64,000 nt of DNA from Sphingomonas glaciei (GCF_023380025.1 NZ_CP097253.1:682001-746000), one strand, 5' to 3'. Positions 1-9,219 are shown, counted from the stretch's first letter. A program made the numbers and translations. Notes: generated by a model from the letters alone, not told the origin.

Positions 1-160
1 CAAGGAGCTGGAGGCGATCGAGAAGGCGATGGACCGCGACAGCTTCCTCGAAGCCGACGAGGCCAAGGCCTTCGGTCTGATCGACGCCGTGTTCGACAAG
101 CGCCCTGACGCGGCTGACATGGAACAGCTCGGCATGGGCAGCGGCGGCGCTCCGGAATAA
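1..160 (+). CDS. clpP: ATP-dependent Clp protease proteolytic subunit, C-terminal end (partial)
   Basis: Only the last 52 codons are in the window (frame from base 2, stop TAA at 158-160). The fragment reads as the C-terminal helix and tail of ClpP: the family signature MDRDxFL followed by [15 protein letters not shown] is clear, and the Gly/Met-rich tail ends in GAPE. ClpP is the serine protease barrel that degrades proteins unfolded by ClpX or ClpA in the cytoplasm. The catalytic Ser, His and Asp lie outside the window. clpX is not directly downstream as it is in many proteobacteria; a convergent gcdH follows, and a clpX lies about 55 kb away. It could be one of several ClpP paralogues. Confidence 0.9.
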   Translation, partial: KELEAIEKAMDRDSFLEADEAKAFGLIDAVFDKRPDAADMEQLGMGSGGAPE

Positions 161-181
161 TCCGGCGCCTCACGCAACATG

Positions 182-211
182 AAAAGGGCGGCTCGCGGGC
201 CGCCCTTTTTA
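182..211. terminator. Bidirectional intrinsic terminator between clpP and gcdH
   Basis: A 10-bp stem AAAGGGCGGC / GCCGCCCTTT with a 6-nt loop is followed by T residues on the + strand and, because of the A run at its start, by T residues on the - strand too. It sits exactly between two convergent stop codons (160 and 217), so it can end both transcripts. Confidence 0.9.
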
Positions 212-216
212 TTTGC

Positions 217-1434
217 CTAGAACGCGCTGAGGCCGGTGATCGCCCGGCCGAGGATCAGCGCGTGCACGTCATGCGTGCCCTCGTAGGTGTTGACCGTTTC
301 CAGGTTGAGCGCGTGGCGGATGACCTGATAATCGGCGCTGATCCCGTTGCCGCCGTGCATGTCACGGGCGATCCGGGCGATATCGAGCGCCTTGCCGACA
401 TTGTTGCGCTTGATCAGACTGATCGTCTCGGGGATCAGCTCGCCGTCCTCCAGCCGCCGACCGACGCGCAGTGCGGCCTGCAGCCCGAGGGTGATCTCGG
501 TCACCATGTTAGCGAGCTTCAGCTGCACCAGCTGGGTCGCCGCAAGCGGCCGACCGAATTGATGCCGGTCGAGCGTATACTGCCGGGCCGCGTGGAAGCA
601 GGCCTCGGCCGCACCCATCGATCCCCAGCCAATCCCGTAGCGGGCTCGGTTAAGGCAGCCGAACGGACCCTTCAAACCCTCGACGTTGGGCAGCAGCGCA
701 TCCTCGCCGACTTCGACCGCGTCCATCACGATTTCGCCGGTAATCGACGCCCGCAGCGACAGCTTCTGCTTGACCTGCGGTGCGGAAAGGCCCGGCACGC
801 CCTTTTCAAGCACGAAGCCGCGGATCTTGCCGTCATGTGCCTCGGACTTGGCCCACACCACGAACACGTCGGCGATGGGGCTGTTGGTGATCCACATCTT
901 GGCGCCCGACAGCACGTAGCCGGTGTCGGTCTTCTTGGCGGTGGTGCGCATGCCCCCGGGGTCCGAGCCCGCGTCAGGCTCGGTCAGGCCGAAGCAGCCA
1001 ACCAGCTCGCCCGAAGCCAGTCCCGGCAGATACTTGTGACGCTGTTCTTCAGACCCGTAGGCAAAGATCGGGTACATCACGAGCGAGCTTTGCACGCTCA
1101 TCGCCGAGCGATATCCCGAATCGATCCGCTCCACTGCGCGGCTGATCAGTCCGTAACTGACGTAGCCAAGCCCGGCACCGCCATAGGCCTGCGGAATGGT
1201 CGCGCCGAGCAGGCCGAGCTGGCCCATCTCGCGCAGGATCTCGCGGTCGAAATTCTCGCTGAGATAGGCCTCGGTCACCCGGGGCTGCAATTTCTCCTGG
1301 GCATAGCCCTCGGCGGTGTCGCGGACGAGGCGTTCGTCCTCGGTCAGCTGCTCGTCGAGGCCGAACGGATCGGACCAGTCGAACGGCTTGAGCTTGGGCT
1401 CATGGGCGAGGGCGGGATCAGGGGTCTTGAGCAT
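217..1434 (-). CDS. gcdH: Acyl-CoA dehydrogenase, glutaryl-CoA dehydrogenase type
   Basis: Full-length 405-residue FAD-dependent acyl-CoA dehydrogenase. The N-terminal helical domain is followed by the FAD/substrate loop [11 protein letters not shown] (149-159) and the C-terminal motif NTYEGTHD, whose Glu385 is the expected catalytic base. The C-terminal stretch [16 protein letters not shown] is typical of glutaryl-CoA dehydrogenase, which oxidises and decarboxylates glutaryl-CoA to crotonyl-CoA in lysine and tryptophan degradation. The gene lies 9 bp after the flippase gene on the same strand and could be read from the same transcript, although nothing links the functions. It ends at the shared bidirectional terminator. 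The class is certain; the glutaryl specificity is inferred from overall similarity. Confidence 0.88.
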   Translation of the reverse strand: MLKTPDPALAHEPKLKPFDWSDPFGLDEQLTEDERLVRDTAEGYAQEKLQPRVTEAYLSENFDREILREMGQLGLLGATIPQAYGGAGLGYVSYGLISRAVERIDSGYRSAMSVQSSLVMYPIFAYGSEEQRHKYLPGLASGELVGCFGLTEPDAGSDPGGMRTTAKKTDTGYVLSGAKMWITNSPIADVFVVWAKSEAHDGKIRGFVLEKGVPGLSAPQVKQKLSLRASITGEIVMDAVEVGEDALLPNVEGLKGPFGCLNRARYGIGWGSMGAAEACFHAARQYTLDRHQFGRPLAATQLVQLKLANMVTEITLGLQAALRVGRRLEDGELIPETISLIKRNNVGKALDIARIARDMHGGNGISADYQVIRHALNLETVNTYEGTHDVHALILGRAITGLSAF

Positions 1435-1443
1435 GGCCGCGCC

Positions 1444-2778
1444 TTAGCCGAGCTGGCCCTCGGCTTCCACCCCGACCTTGGCCTGCGGACGGCTGCGATA
1501 GAGGAGCGTCAGCAATATTCCCATAGCCAGCAAGGAGGATAGCCGCCCCAGCACCATCGCAACGCCGGCTCCAACCAGGCCATGGCCGGCGGCGAGGAAA
1601 GGCAGGGTGCCGACGAACACCACGGCGCCGATGATGTTCGCGACCAACGGTCCGCCGGGGCGCCCAAGGCTGTAGAACATCGCCGGCAGCGGAAAGGCAA
1701 GGGTAGCGATCACCGGCAGAAGCATCAGCACCGTCAGCAGCGGTGCGGCGGGGGTGAATTCGGGACCGAACAGCAGGGTCAGCAGCCGTTCGCCGAGCAG
1801 CCCGATCACTACCCACGCCACCAGTGCCACGATGGTACCGAGCGCCATGGTGCGAAGCATCAGCCGCCAGGGATGGTCGGAGGCCGGGTCGTGCCGCATC
1901 AATTCGGGGTGCACGGCCTTGGCCATCAGGTCGATCGGGCTCTGCACCGCGTCGATCAGGCTGCTTGCAACGCGGTACAGGCCGGTAGCGCCAGGGCTTA
2001 ACAGGCCGCCGACCAGCAGCCGGGCGACCGGACCCCAGGCGCTGTTGACCGAGGCGGTCAGATTGACGGTGAAAGCGAAGCGCCAGCCGCCATCGAGGCC
2101 GTGCGCACCAAGACGCGGCCGAAGCCCTTTGAGCAGCCCGCGGCGGCGAAGCTCGCGAATGGCTGCGCTCCACAGGTAGAGATCGCCGAGCAAATCGGTC
2201 GCCGCCCAGATCATCAGGTAGACGATGAGGTCTGCTTTCAGCAGGTAGGCGCCGACCACCAATACCAGCCGGACATAGGCATCGATCGGCGACTGCCAGG
2301 CGATCAGGTCGAAGCGGTCGAGCGCGCGCAGCACGCCATTGGCGGCGCCCGACGCCATGGTCGGGATCAGCAGGCAATAAAGCAGGGCAGGGGTCCGCAG
2401 CTCGCTGGGGATCCCGAACCATCCCGCCAGGAACGGCAGCAACGCCATCGCCAGCAGCATTCCACCAATCCCGGTCAGCAGATCGAGCCCGAGGGCGAAG
2501 GACACCGCGCGGCGGAACGGCTCGGGATCGCCTTCTTCGAGCGGGCGGCTGCCATAGCGGACGATCACCTGCCACGATTGGAAATGCGTCAGGCTGCTCG
2601 CCGCCATCGCATAGCTGTGGACCAGCAGCAGGAAGCCGACGCCCGTCGGGCCCAGGTCGCGCGCCGCCAGCGCCAGCACGGCAAGACTGGCGACCGCCGC
2701 CGCGGCCTTGGACAGCCCGAGCAGCGAGGTATTGCGCAGGATCGACTGCATCGAACTATCGTCGAACCAGCGCCTCAT
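1444..2778 (-). CDS. Polysaccharide/oligosaccharide flippase (Wzx/MATE-like)
   Basis: 444-residue integral membrane protein with repeated hydrophobic segments from residue 15 to about 430, consistent with the 12-14 helices of the MOP superfamily (Wzx and RfbX-type flippases). It opens with TSLLGLSKAAAAVASL, the usual first helix of these flippases, and ends in a short charged tail. Such proteins move lipid-linked glycans across the inner membrane. Its start overlaps the stop of the preceding transferase gene by 4 nt, and that gene overlaps the GT2 gene in the same way, so the three genes are very probably one translationally coupled glycan-export unit. The substrate cannot be told from sequence. 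Confidence 0.85.
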   Translation of the reverse strand: MRRWFDDSSMQSILRNTSLLGLSKAAAAVASLAVLALAARDLGPTGVGFLLLVHSYAMAASSLTHFQSWQVIVRYGSRPLEEGDPEPFRRAVSFALGLDLLTGIGGMLLAMALLPFLAGWFGIPSELRTPALLYCLLIPTMASGAANGVLRALDRFDLIAWQSPIDAYVRLVLVVGAYLLKADLIVYLMIWAATDLLGDLYLWSAAIRELRRRGLLKGLRPRLGAHGLDGGWRFAFTVNLTASVNSAWGPVARLLVGGLLSPGATGLYRVASSLIDAVQSPIDLMAKAVHPELMRHDPASDHPWRLMLRTMALGTIVALVAWVVIGLLGERLLTLLFGPEFTPAAPLLTVLMLLPVIATLAFPLPAMFYSLGRPGGPLVANIIGAVVFVGTLPFLAAGHGLVGAGVAMVLGRLSSLLAMGILLTLLYRSRPQAKVGVEAEGQLG

Positions 2779-3890
2779 CGCAGTTCACCAAGGCTGTCGA
2801 GGATCGCCGTTGCGGCGCGCTCCGCCGAACCCTCCAGCGTTCCGAAGGTCTCGGCCACTGCCGTTCGCTGGGCCTCCACAAAGCGGTCGGCCTGGTTCAG
2901 CGCAACCTCGATCGCCGGCACCACCCCATCCGGGGCGATCACCTCGCCAAGCTTCCAGAAGGCATAGTCGGGATCGCCCTGCCACTGTACGCCGTGCGCG
3001 TTGACGAACAGGCAGGGGCGGGGGTTCAGCAGCAGAAGTTCGTACACCTGGCTCGATACGTCGCCAAGGTAGAGATCGGCGGCCGCGACATGGCTCATGT
3101 CGATCATCCGCGGCGAGCCCGTATCGACCAGCACCTGCCCCGGCACGGCCAGCGACTGCCAGCGCTGCAGATTCTCGGCCGAGGCATTCTCGAAAGCGCG
3201 GATGTGCGGCGCGACGATCAGATTGACGTCACTCTTTCGGGCTATCGCTCTGACGATCTCGGGAGCCTGCGTTAGCGAAGACAGTTCGGCCCGGAAATGC
3301 GGGTTGTAGAGGACGATCGGACGATCATTTTCGAAGGGGCGAGGGCGGCTGCGCGCCTTGTCGGCAAGATATTCAGCCTTCGGATAGCCGACCTGCCGCA
3401 CCCGATCGGCGCTGACACCATTCTCGACCATCCGCCGCGCGGACTTGGACCCGGCAACCAGCACCCGGTCGAAGCGACGAAAGCGCGGCTCGTATGAGAT
3501 CGCCCGGTCGCCTGCCCCGTGTGGCTGGCAGATGTACAGGGGCCGGGTCACCCCCATATGCTTGAGCGCGATCGAGGTGCATTCGGCACTGACCAGCGCG
3601 TCGAAGTCGCGCAGGTCGCGGCGGCTGCGCCATAGCATCGGCAGCTTGGCGAGGCTCGGCCGGCCGATGCAATCGAGTAGGCCAGGCCGCCGCAGCCGCC
3701 GTACGTCGACCTTGGCCATCGGGAAATCGCCAAGCAGACTGCGCACTTCCGCCTCCACCGTCGCATCGGCGCAAAAGGCGCTGACCTTCATATTCTCGCG
3801 GTGGGAAAGGGCGGCCGCGACCGGCAGGGTGTGCGCGACATGATGAACCCCGCCGACGTACAGGAAGGCGATGCGGCAGGGTTCGTTCAT
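2775..3890 (-). CDS. CDP-glycerol glycerophosphotransferase-like glycan transferase
   Basis: 371-residue soluble protein with a GT-B-like layout. An N-terminal Rossmann-like half (FLYVGGVHHVAHTLPVAAAL) is followed by a second half containing LYNPHFRAEL and the motif AADLYLGDVSSQVYELLL, which matches the C-terminal region of TagB/SpsB-type CDP-glycerol transferases and of the related glycan transferases common in alphaproteobacterial surface-polysaccharide loci. It is probably a cytoplasmic enzyme that adds a phospho-polyol or sugar to a lipid-linked chain. It starts with ATG overlapping the GT2 stop by 4 nt and overlaps the flippase by 4 nt. Real poly-glycerol-phosphate activity should not be assumed. 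Confidence 0.72.
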   Translation of the reverse strand: MNEPCRIAFLYVGGVHHVAHTLPVAAALSHRENMKVSAFCADATVEAEVRSLLGDFPMAKVDVRRLRRPGLLDCIGRPSLAKLPMLWRSRRDLRDFDALVSAECTSIALKHMGVTRPLYICQPHGAGDRAISYEPRFRRFDRVLVAGSKSARRMVENGVSADRVRQVGYPKAEYLADKARSRPRPFENDRPIVLYNPHFRAELSSLTQAPEIVRAIARKSDVNLIVAPHIRAFENASAENLQRWQSLAVPGQVLVDTGSPRMIDMSHVAAADLYLGDVSSQVYELLLLNPRPCLFVNAHGVQWQGDPDYAFWKLGEVIAPDGVVPAIEVALNQADRFVEAQRTAVAETFGTLEGSAERAATAILDSLGELR

Positions 3891-4942
3891 GCCCTGAGCA
3901 ACGGGCGCAGGCCCGCCGCGGAAGGCTGTCCACCGATCGGAAGCAGCGGCAGTGCCGCATCCTTGGCCAGCGCCAGCAGGCCGCGCGGATGGCGGGCGGC
4001 AAGCCGGGCCAGACGGCCGATCCTAGATGGATCCTTCATCACCCGGCGCAGCGCCGCCTTCATCACGATGAGGTCGAACACCGGCTTCAGCGCCGCTTCC
4101 TCGTAGCAGTGCCGTGCCCGGTTGGCAGCGCGGATTCGATCGAACCAGCCTTCCGACCAGTCGATCAGTTCGTCGCTGATCTGATTATCGAACGATCCGC
4201 CAAGGATGACGTGCTTGCGCAGTTCTGCCTCGTCATGGCTCATCCCCAGCCGCGCCAGCTTGCGCGCACTGATCGCCATCTGCCGATCGATGATCCGCTC
4301 GACATTGCTTCGGATGGTCTGGCCGGCGTGGATCCGGCGCGCGATCAGAAACCGCGGCAAATTCTCCGCTCGGTACTGGTCGGTGAAGCGCGCGAACATG
4401 TCGACGTCCTCGCACACCGGAAAGGCCGGGTCGTAGGGCACCGCCTTGATTGACTCGGACCGGCCGAAGATGCTGCTCTGCTGGAAGGCAGAGCGGAACA
4501 GCAGCAGGGCGCGGATCTCCTCGTGGCATCGGAATGGCACGCGTCCGGCCTTCATCAGGGTGCCGTCGGCGCGGATCTTGCGCGCCGCGCTGCCGATCAT
4601 GTCGATTCTCGGGTGCCGCTCCAGAAAGTCATGCTGCACCCGCAGGCGCTCGGGATGGCACAGGTCGTCGCTGTCGAGCCAGGCGATATACTTGCCGGTC
4701 GCCTCGCCAAGTGCCCGGTTGCGGGCGAGGGGGATGCCCTGGTTGAGCGTGGTCGTGACCAGCCGCAGGCGCGGATCGTCGAAACCCGCGACTACCTCGG
4801 CGGTGCCGTCGGTTGATCCGTCGTCGACGACCACGAGTTCGAAATCGCGCAAGGTCTGCTGCAGCACGCTCCGCACCGCCGCACCGATCGTGTGGGCACG
4901 ATTGTGGACGATGATCAGCACGGAAACGGCAGGCCCAGCCAT
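3887..4942 (-). CDS. Family 2 glycosyltransferase
   Basis: 351 residues from the chosen ATG at 4942. The N-terminal GT-A fold is plain: VSVLIIVHNRAHTIGAA, then VVDDGSTDGT (nucleotide-binding acids), NQGIPLARNRAL, and WLDSDD carrying the metal-binding DxD-type acids. The C-terminal 120 residues are helical and lysine/arginine-rich, as in many lipid-linked-glycan transferases. The open frame extends upstream to 5038, but that region overlaps the tRNA-Ser gene, so the ATG just before AGPAVSVLI is the credible start. First gene of the three-gene glycan set with the CDP-glycerol-type transferase and flippase, each pair sharing 4-nt overlaps. Donor and acceptor are unknown. Confidence 0.85.
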   Translation of the reverse strand: MAGPAVSVLIIVHNRAHTIGAAVRSVLQQTLRDFELVVVDDGSTDGTAEVVAGFDDPRLRLVTTTLNQGIPLARNRALGEATGKYIAWLDSDDLCHPERLRVQHDFLERHPRIDMIGSAARKIRADGTLMKAGRVPFRCHEEIRALLLFRSAFQQSSIFGRSESIKAVPYDPAFPVCEDVDMFARFTDQYRAENLPRFLIARRIHAGQTIRSNVERIIDRQMAISARKLARLGMSHDEAELRKHVILGGSFDNQISDELIDWSEGWFDRIRAANRARHCYEEAALKPVFDLIVMKAALRRVMKDPSRIGRLARLAARHPRGLLALAKDAALPLLPIGGQPSAAGLRPLLRA

Positions 4943-4997
4943 GGCTGCCGTCTGGCCGAACCCCCGCCGAAGGGCAAGCGTGCCGGCGGCCAGGGGC

Positions 4998-5087
4998 TGG
5001 CGGATGGGGTGGGATTCGAACCCACGGTGAGCTTCCACCCACGGCGGTTTTCAAGACCGCTGCCTTAAACCACTCGGCCACCCATCC
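4998..5087 (-). tRNA. tRNA-Ser(UGA)
   Basis: Reading the - strand, acceptor stem GGATGGG pairs with CCCATCC, followed by discriminator G and an encoded CCA (4998-5000). The anticodon stem GCGGT/ACCGC holds loop CTTGAAA, giving anticodon TGA (complement of 5051-5053). The long variable arm and T-loop GGTTCGAATCC confirm a class II serine tRNA. Length is 90 nt including CCA. It is located just upstream of the glycan cluster. Confidence 0.96.
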
Positions 5088-5194
5088 ACGTACCAACCCG
5101 GGTTTGGTCGCGTTCAGCTTGCGCCGCCTAGACCGTTGGGACGGCTTGGCGCAAGGCGGTCTGAACGGCATCGGGCGATGCGCGTTGGTGGTTC

Positions 5195-6361
5195 ATGCAC
5201 GGGGAGGACAAGGGTAAAGTGGCGTTTCGGTGGAGCACTTCGCTTGTCTGTCTGGCCGCCCTGGCGCTGACCCCGGCGAGCGCAATGCAGGAACGCGATC
5301 CGCTCGCGCCGCTGCCGACGACCCCGCCGCAAGCCGCCCCGGTGCCGGTCGCTCCTCGGCCGGGGCCGACGCTACGGCCGGTCTCGACCACCCCCGTGAT
5401 CCGGTCATCCGGGTTCGAAGCCTATAAGTCGCGGCTTACCACTGCCGCCCGTGCCGCCGGCGTGCGCGAGGCCACCATCGCCGCGGTCATCCCCTATCTG
5501 GTCCAGAATTCGCGGGTGATCGCGCTCGACCGCCAGCAGCCGGGCGGACCGCCCAACAGCAGCGTGATCCCGCCGTTCGCGCCCTATCGCGCGCAGCACG
5601 TCACGACCGACCTTATCACGCGCGGGTCGGCGCGCTTCCGTTCCTACGGCCCGCAGCTCGCCTGGCTCGAACAGCGCTTCGGGGTCGAGCCGCAGGTGGT
5701 GATGGCGATCTTCGGCCACGAGACCAGCTATGGCCGGATCACCGGCAATTTTGATCTGCTCGAAGTGCTTGCGACCCTAGCCTACGAAGGCCGCCGCCGC
5801 ACCTTCTTCGAGGAGGAGTTCATCGCGGCGCTTCGCCTAGTCGATCGCGGGACGCCGCGCTCGCGCCTCAAGGGCAGCTGGGCCGGCGCCACCGGCTTTC
5901 CGCAGTTCATGCCCTCCAACGTCCTTCGCCTCGCCACCGACGGCGACGGCGACGGCAGCGCCAATATCTGGAACAGCGAGATGGACGGCCTCGCCTCGAT
6001 CGCCGCCTATCTTCAGGACGCCGGCTGGAAGCCCGGGATTCACTGGGGCGTTCCAGTCAGAGTCCCCGCCGCCCTCAACCGAGCCGCTCTCCAAACCACG
6101 CTGGTTCCGCCGCGCTGCCCGCAGGTGTTCCGGCGCCACAGCCGCTGGCTGACGATGCGCGAATGGCGTCAGCTAGGCGTCCAGCCGACCGGACGCAGCC
6201 TGCCCGACGGGGAGATGGCGACCCTGATCGAGCCCGACGGGCAAGGCGCCACCGCCTACCTGCTAAGCGGCAATTACCGCGCGATCCTCGATTATAATTG
6301 CTCCAACTTTTACGCCCTGTCGGTCGGCCTTCTCGCCGATCGGATCGCGGCGGGGCGATAA
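5195..6361 (+). CDS. Lytic murein transglycosylase, MltB type
   Basis: 388-residue protein with an N-terminal hydrophobic segment (about residues 11-30, ending near ASAMQ) that is probably a signal peptide, then a Pro-rich linker (35-65). The SLT_2 domain follows: VEPQVVMAIFGHETSYGRITG contains the Glu of the E-T-x-x-G motif expected to be catalytic, and GSWAGATGFPQFMPS is the second family hallmark, with NIWNSEMDGLASIAAYL after it. These enzymes cleave the MurNAc-GlcNAc bond non-hydrolytically to give 1,6-anhydro products in the periplasm. The C-terminal 100 residues are probably the extended substrate-binding part. No lipobox is evident, so it is more like a soluble periplasmic MltB homologue than lipoprotein MltB. 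Confidence 0.88.
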   Translation: MHGEDKGKVAFRWSTSLVCLAALALTPASAMQERDPLAPLPTTPPQAAPVPVAPRPGPTLRPVSTTPVIRSSGFEAYKSRLTTAARAAGVREATIAAVIPYLVQNSRVIALDRQQPGGPPNSSVIPPFAPYRAQHVTTDLITRGSARFRSYGPQLAWLEQRFGVEPQVVMAIFGHETSYGRITGNFDLLEVLATLAYEGRRRTFFEEEFIAALRLVDRGTPRSRLKGSWAGATGFPQFMPSNVLRLATDGDGDGSANIWNSEMDGLASIAAYLQDAGWKPGIHWGVPVRVPAALNRAALQTTLVPPRCPQVFRRHSRWLTMREWRQLGVQPTGRSLPDGEMATLIEPDGQGATAYLLSGNYRAILDYNCSNFYALSVGLLADRIAAGR

Positions 6362-6400
6362 GGCCTTCAAGCCTCCACCAGGGGCGGCTACGACGGGGCC

Positions 6401-7573
6401 ATGAATCGCCCCCACATCCTTGCCGCCCTGTTCCTCGCCACCGCTGCCAGCGCCACCGTCGCCGCGGCGCCGCCGTTCGACACCCCGGCGCGGGTCGCCT
6501 ATCTCGTCGACCTGTCGTCGGGCGCCGAACTGCTCGCCAAGGACGCGGACAAGCCGATGCCGCCCGCCTCCATGGCCAAGATGATGACCAGCGAGGTGGC
6601 CTTCGAGCTGATCAAGTCGGGCCAGCTGCCCCTGTCCAAGATGTGCACCGTGCGCCCCGAAACCTGGAAGCAGTGGCACAGCGCCGGCTCGACCATGTTC
6701 CTGTCGGTCAACGAGCAGGTCAGCGTCGAAAACCTTCTCCACGGCATCGTCACGTTGTCGGGCAATGACGCCAGCGTGGTGCTCGCCGAATGCATCGCCG
6801 GGACCGAGCAGGCCTTCGCCACCCAGATGAACGCGCTCGCCAAGCGTCTCGGCATGAAGAACAGCCGCTTCTGCAACGCCACGGGCTGGCCCGACGAAGG
6901 CTGCACCGTCACCACCGCGCGCGACCTTGCGATACTCGCCCGCGCCTCAATTGAGCGTCACCCCAAGCTCTACAAGCAATTCTACGGGCAGCCCAAGTTC
7001 ACCTGGGGCAAGACCCTGGGCGCGGGCGCGGACATCACGCAGGCCAATCGTAATCCAATCCTTGGCGTCATCCCCGGCGCCGACGGGCTCAAGACCGGCC
7101 ACACCGACGAAGCGGGTTACGGCTTCACCGGTTCGGCCGAGCAGAACGGACGGCGCCTCGTCATGGTGCTGGCCGGGCTCGACAGCTTCACTGGGCGCAT
7201 TTCCGAATCCAACCGGCTGATGAGTTGGGGCTTCGGCGCCTGGCAGTCGCGCCCGCTATTCGCCGCCAATGCCGCGGTCGGCTCCGCCCGCGTCCAGCTT
7301 GGCGACGCCGCCGAGGTCTTGCTGGTCGCCCCGCGTGCGATCGCGGTCACCTATCCCGCCGGCACCGTCGGCGGCGAGCCCAGGTTGCGGATCGCCTACA
7401 ACGGACCGCTCAAGGCCCCGATCGCCAAGGGCGCCGAAGTCGCGCAATTGATCGTCACTACTCCCGACGGCACCGTCCAGCGCATGCCGCTGGTCGCCGC
7501 GGAAGCGGTCGGCGAGGCCGGCTTCTTCGGCCGCCTGTGGCTCGGCTTGAAGCAACTCGTGGGCGCCGCCTGA
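6401..7573 (+). CDS. D-alanyl-D-alanine carboxypeptidase (PBP5/6 family)
   Basis: 390 residues with a cleavable signal peptide (residues 1 to about 25, ending ATVAAA). All three penicillin-binding motifs of the S11 family are present: SMAK with the nucleophile Ser near residue 52, SGND around 120, and KTG in GLKTGHTDEAGYGF around 230. A C-terminal PBP5_C domain (ARVQLGDAAEVLLVAP...) and a final amphipathic helix (GFFGRLWLGLKQLV) resemble the membrane anchor of DacA/DacC. It trims the terminal D-Ala from peptidoglycan pentapeptides in the periplasm. Only 39 bp separate it from the transglycosylase gene upstream, and tmk starts 5 bp after its stop, so it probably leads the following operon. Confidence 0.92.
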   Translation: MNRPHILAALFLATAASATVAAAPPFDTPARVAYLVDLSSGAELLAKDADKPMPPASMAKMMTSEVAFELIKSGQLPLSKMCTVRPETWKQWHSAGSTMFLSVNEQVSVENLLHGIVTLSGNDASVVLAECIAGTEQAFATQMNALAKRLGMKNSRFCNATGWPDEGCTVTTARDLAILARASIERHPKLYKQFYGQPKFTWGKTLGAGADITQANRNPILGVIPGADGLKTGHTDEAGYGFTGSAEQNGRRLVMVLAGLDSFTGRISESNRLMSWGFGAWQSRPLFAANAAVGSARVQLGDAAEVLLVAPRAIAVTYPAGTVGGEPRLRIAYNGPLKAPIAKGAEVAQLIVTTPDGTVQRMPLVAAEAVGEAGFFGRLWLGLKQLVGAA

Positions 7574-7578
7574 ACCCG

Positions 7579-8199
7579 GTGACCAGGGGCCGGTTCATCA
7601 CGCTCGAAGGCGGGGAGGGGGTCGGTAAGACCACCCAGCTGCATGCGCTCGCCGAGGCGCTTCGGGCCCGCGGACTCGACGTGGTCACGACCCGCGAACC
7701 CGGCGGCAGTGAGGGCGCCGAGGCGATCCGACGCCTGCTGCTCGAAGGGGGCGAGGATCGCTGGAGCGCACCCGCCGAAGCCCTGCTGTTCGCGGCAGCC
7801 CGGACCGACCATCTCGACAAATTGATCCGGCCCGCTCTGCTGGCCGGACAGTGGGTCATCTCCGACCGCTTCCTCGACAGCTCGCTCGCCTACCAGGGCG
7901 GCGCCGGGGGGCTCGGCATCACCGAGGTTCGCTCGATCAACGCGTTCGGGATCGGCGACACCTTTCCCGACCGCACCCTACTCCTGCTCCACCCGGACGG
8001 GGCGGAGCGCGCGCTGGCCCGCGATGGCGACAAGGCCGACCGTATCGGCGGCCGTCCCGGCAGCTATCACCAGGCGGTCGAGGCATCGTTCCGCGCCATC
8101 GCCGCCGCCGAGCCCGAGCGGGTCCGCCTGATCGACGCCGCCGGAAACCCGCAAGAAGTTACCGCCCGCCTGCTCGCCGCTCTTGAGGACCTGCTGTGA
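7579..8199 (+). CDS. tmk: Thymidylate kinase
   Basis: 206 residues from the GTG at 7579, the first start codon after the dac stop at 7573. Signatures are the P-loop EGGEGVGKTTQ (10-20), the DRF motif in VISDRFLDSSLAYQG (DRF 96-98), and the lid-region arginines after DGDKADRIGG. It phosphorylates dTMP to dTDP in the cytoplasm. The open frame runs further upstream, but that would overlap dac and precede the conserved FITLEGGEG start region. It overlaps holB by 4 nt (GTGA). Confidence 0.95.
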   Translation: MTRGRFITLEGGEGVGKTTQLHALAEALRARGLDVVTTREPGGSEGAEAIRRLLLEGGEDRWSAPAEALLFAAARTDHLDKLIRPALLAGQWVISDRFLDSSLAYQGGAGGLGITEVRSINAFGIGDTFPDRTLLLLHPDGAERALARDGDKADRIGGRPGSYHQAVEASFRAIAAAEPERVRLIDAAGNPQEVTARLLAALEDLL

Positions 8200-9173
8200 C
8201 CATCCTCGGCCAGGATCGCGCAGTCGCCGCCTTCCGTTCGGCGATGGACAGCGGCAGCCTGCATCATGCCTGGCTGCTGGCCGGCCCCCGCGGAGTGGGG
8301 AAGGGGAGCTTCGCCCGCGCTGCCGCCCGCCGGGTGATCGCCCAGGCCGGCGGTCCGCCGGTCGACCTGCCCGGCCTCGATACGCCGCCCGACCATCGCA
8401 TGGTGCGGCTGCTCGACGCCGGTAGCCACCCCGACTTCCGCCTGATCAAGCGCGAGGCGCATGAGACCGGCACGAGGAAAGGCGAGCTCCGCCGCGGCAT
8501 CGTCATCGACCAGGTCCGCAAGCTGCAGGAGCTGTTCGCGGTCGCCCCGAGCCTCGGTGATTGGCGGGTGGCGATCATCGATTGCATGGACGAGCTCGAG
8601 CCGCAGGCCGCGCAGGCGCTTCTGAAGACGCTCGAAGAACCCCCGGCCAAGAGCCTGTTTCTGCTGGTTTCCCATTCGCCCGGACGGCTGCTTCCCACCA
8701 TCCGTTCGCGCTGCCGCCGTCTCGATTTCACCGCGCTCGACACCGCGTCGATGGACACCATCCTCGCGGCGCAACGGCCGCAACTATCAGCCGAGGAGCG
8801 CGCTCGCCTGATCCCACTTGCGGGTGGTTCGGCGGGGCGCGCGATCGACTATGCCGAACTCGACCTCGGCCCGCTGGCGCAGGAAGCGCTTGCCATCCTC
8901 CGCCAGGGCGACCCCGACAACGTCCGCCGCGCGCGCCTCGCCTCCAGCCTCGCACTCAAGGCGGCGGCCCCGCGCTACGCCGCCTTCCTCGACATGGTCC
9001 CGCCCTTGCTTGCCGCCGAAGCCCGCTCGGCCGACGGCTCCCGCCGTCTGCGCGCCGCTGAGGCCTATGAAAAGGCACGCGAGACGGCCACTCTGGCGCC
9101 GCGCCTGTCGCTCGACCCGGCCTCGACCGTGTTCGCGCTCGGCACCATCATGGCCGGCGTCGCGCACGGCTAG
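8196..9173 (+). CDS. holB: DNA polymerase III subunit delta'
   Basis: 325-residue AAA+ clamp-loader subunit. The P-loop-like GPRGVGKG (30-37) is followed by the sensor region IIDCMDELEPQAAQALLKTLEEPPAKSLFLLVSH and IRSRCRRLDF, standard for delta' and gamma/tau subunits. The four zinc-binding cysteines of E. coli delta' are not visible, which is common in alphaproteobacteria. GTG start at 8196 overlaps the tmk stop. The tmk-holB-metG-tatD order is conserved in many proteobacteria. Confidence 0.94.
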   Translation: MTILGQDRAVAAFRSAMDSGSLHHAWLLAGPRGVGKGSFARAAARRVIAQAGGPPVDLPGLDTPPDHRMVRLLDAGSHPDFRLIKREAHETGTRKGELRRGIVIDQVRKLQELFAVAPSLGDWRVAIIDCMDELEPQAAQALLKTLEEPPAKSLFLLVSHSPGRLLPTIRSRCRRLDFTALDTASMDTILAAQRPQLSAEERARLIPLAGGSAGRAIDYAELDLGPLAQEALAILRQGDPDNVRRARLASSLALKAAAPRYAAFLDMVPPLLAAEARSADGSRRLRAAEAYEKARETATLAPRLSLDPASTVFALGTIMAGVAHG

Positions 9174-9219
9174 GCCCGCTCTTCCGCTCCGGGCCTCGCG
9201 CCCCTAAAGCGCTTTCGAC

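Noticed and set aside
262..1542. 426-codon open frame on the + strand opposite gcdH
   Set aside because: A shadow frame typical of high-GC DNA; the - strand frame has complete acyl-CoA dehydrogenase motifs.
4943..5038. Extended N-terminus of the GT2 gene
   Set aside because: The extension overlaps tRNA-Ser; the internal ATG at 4942 is right before the conserved GT-A start.
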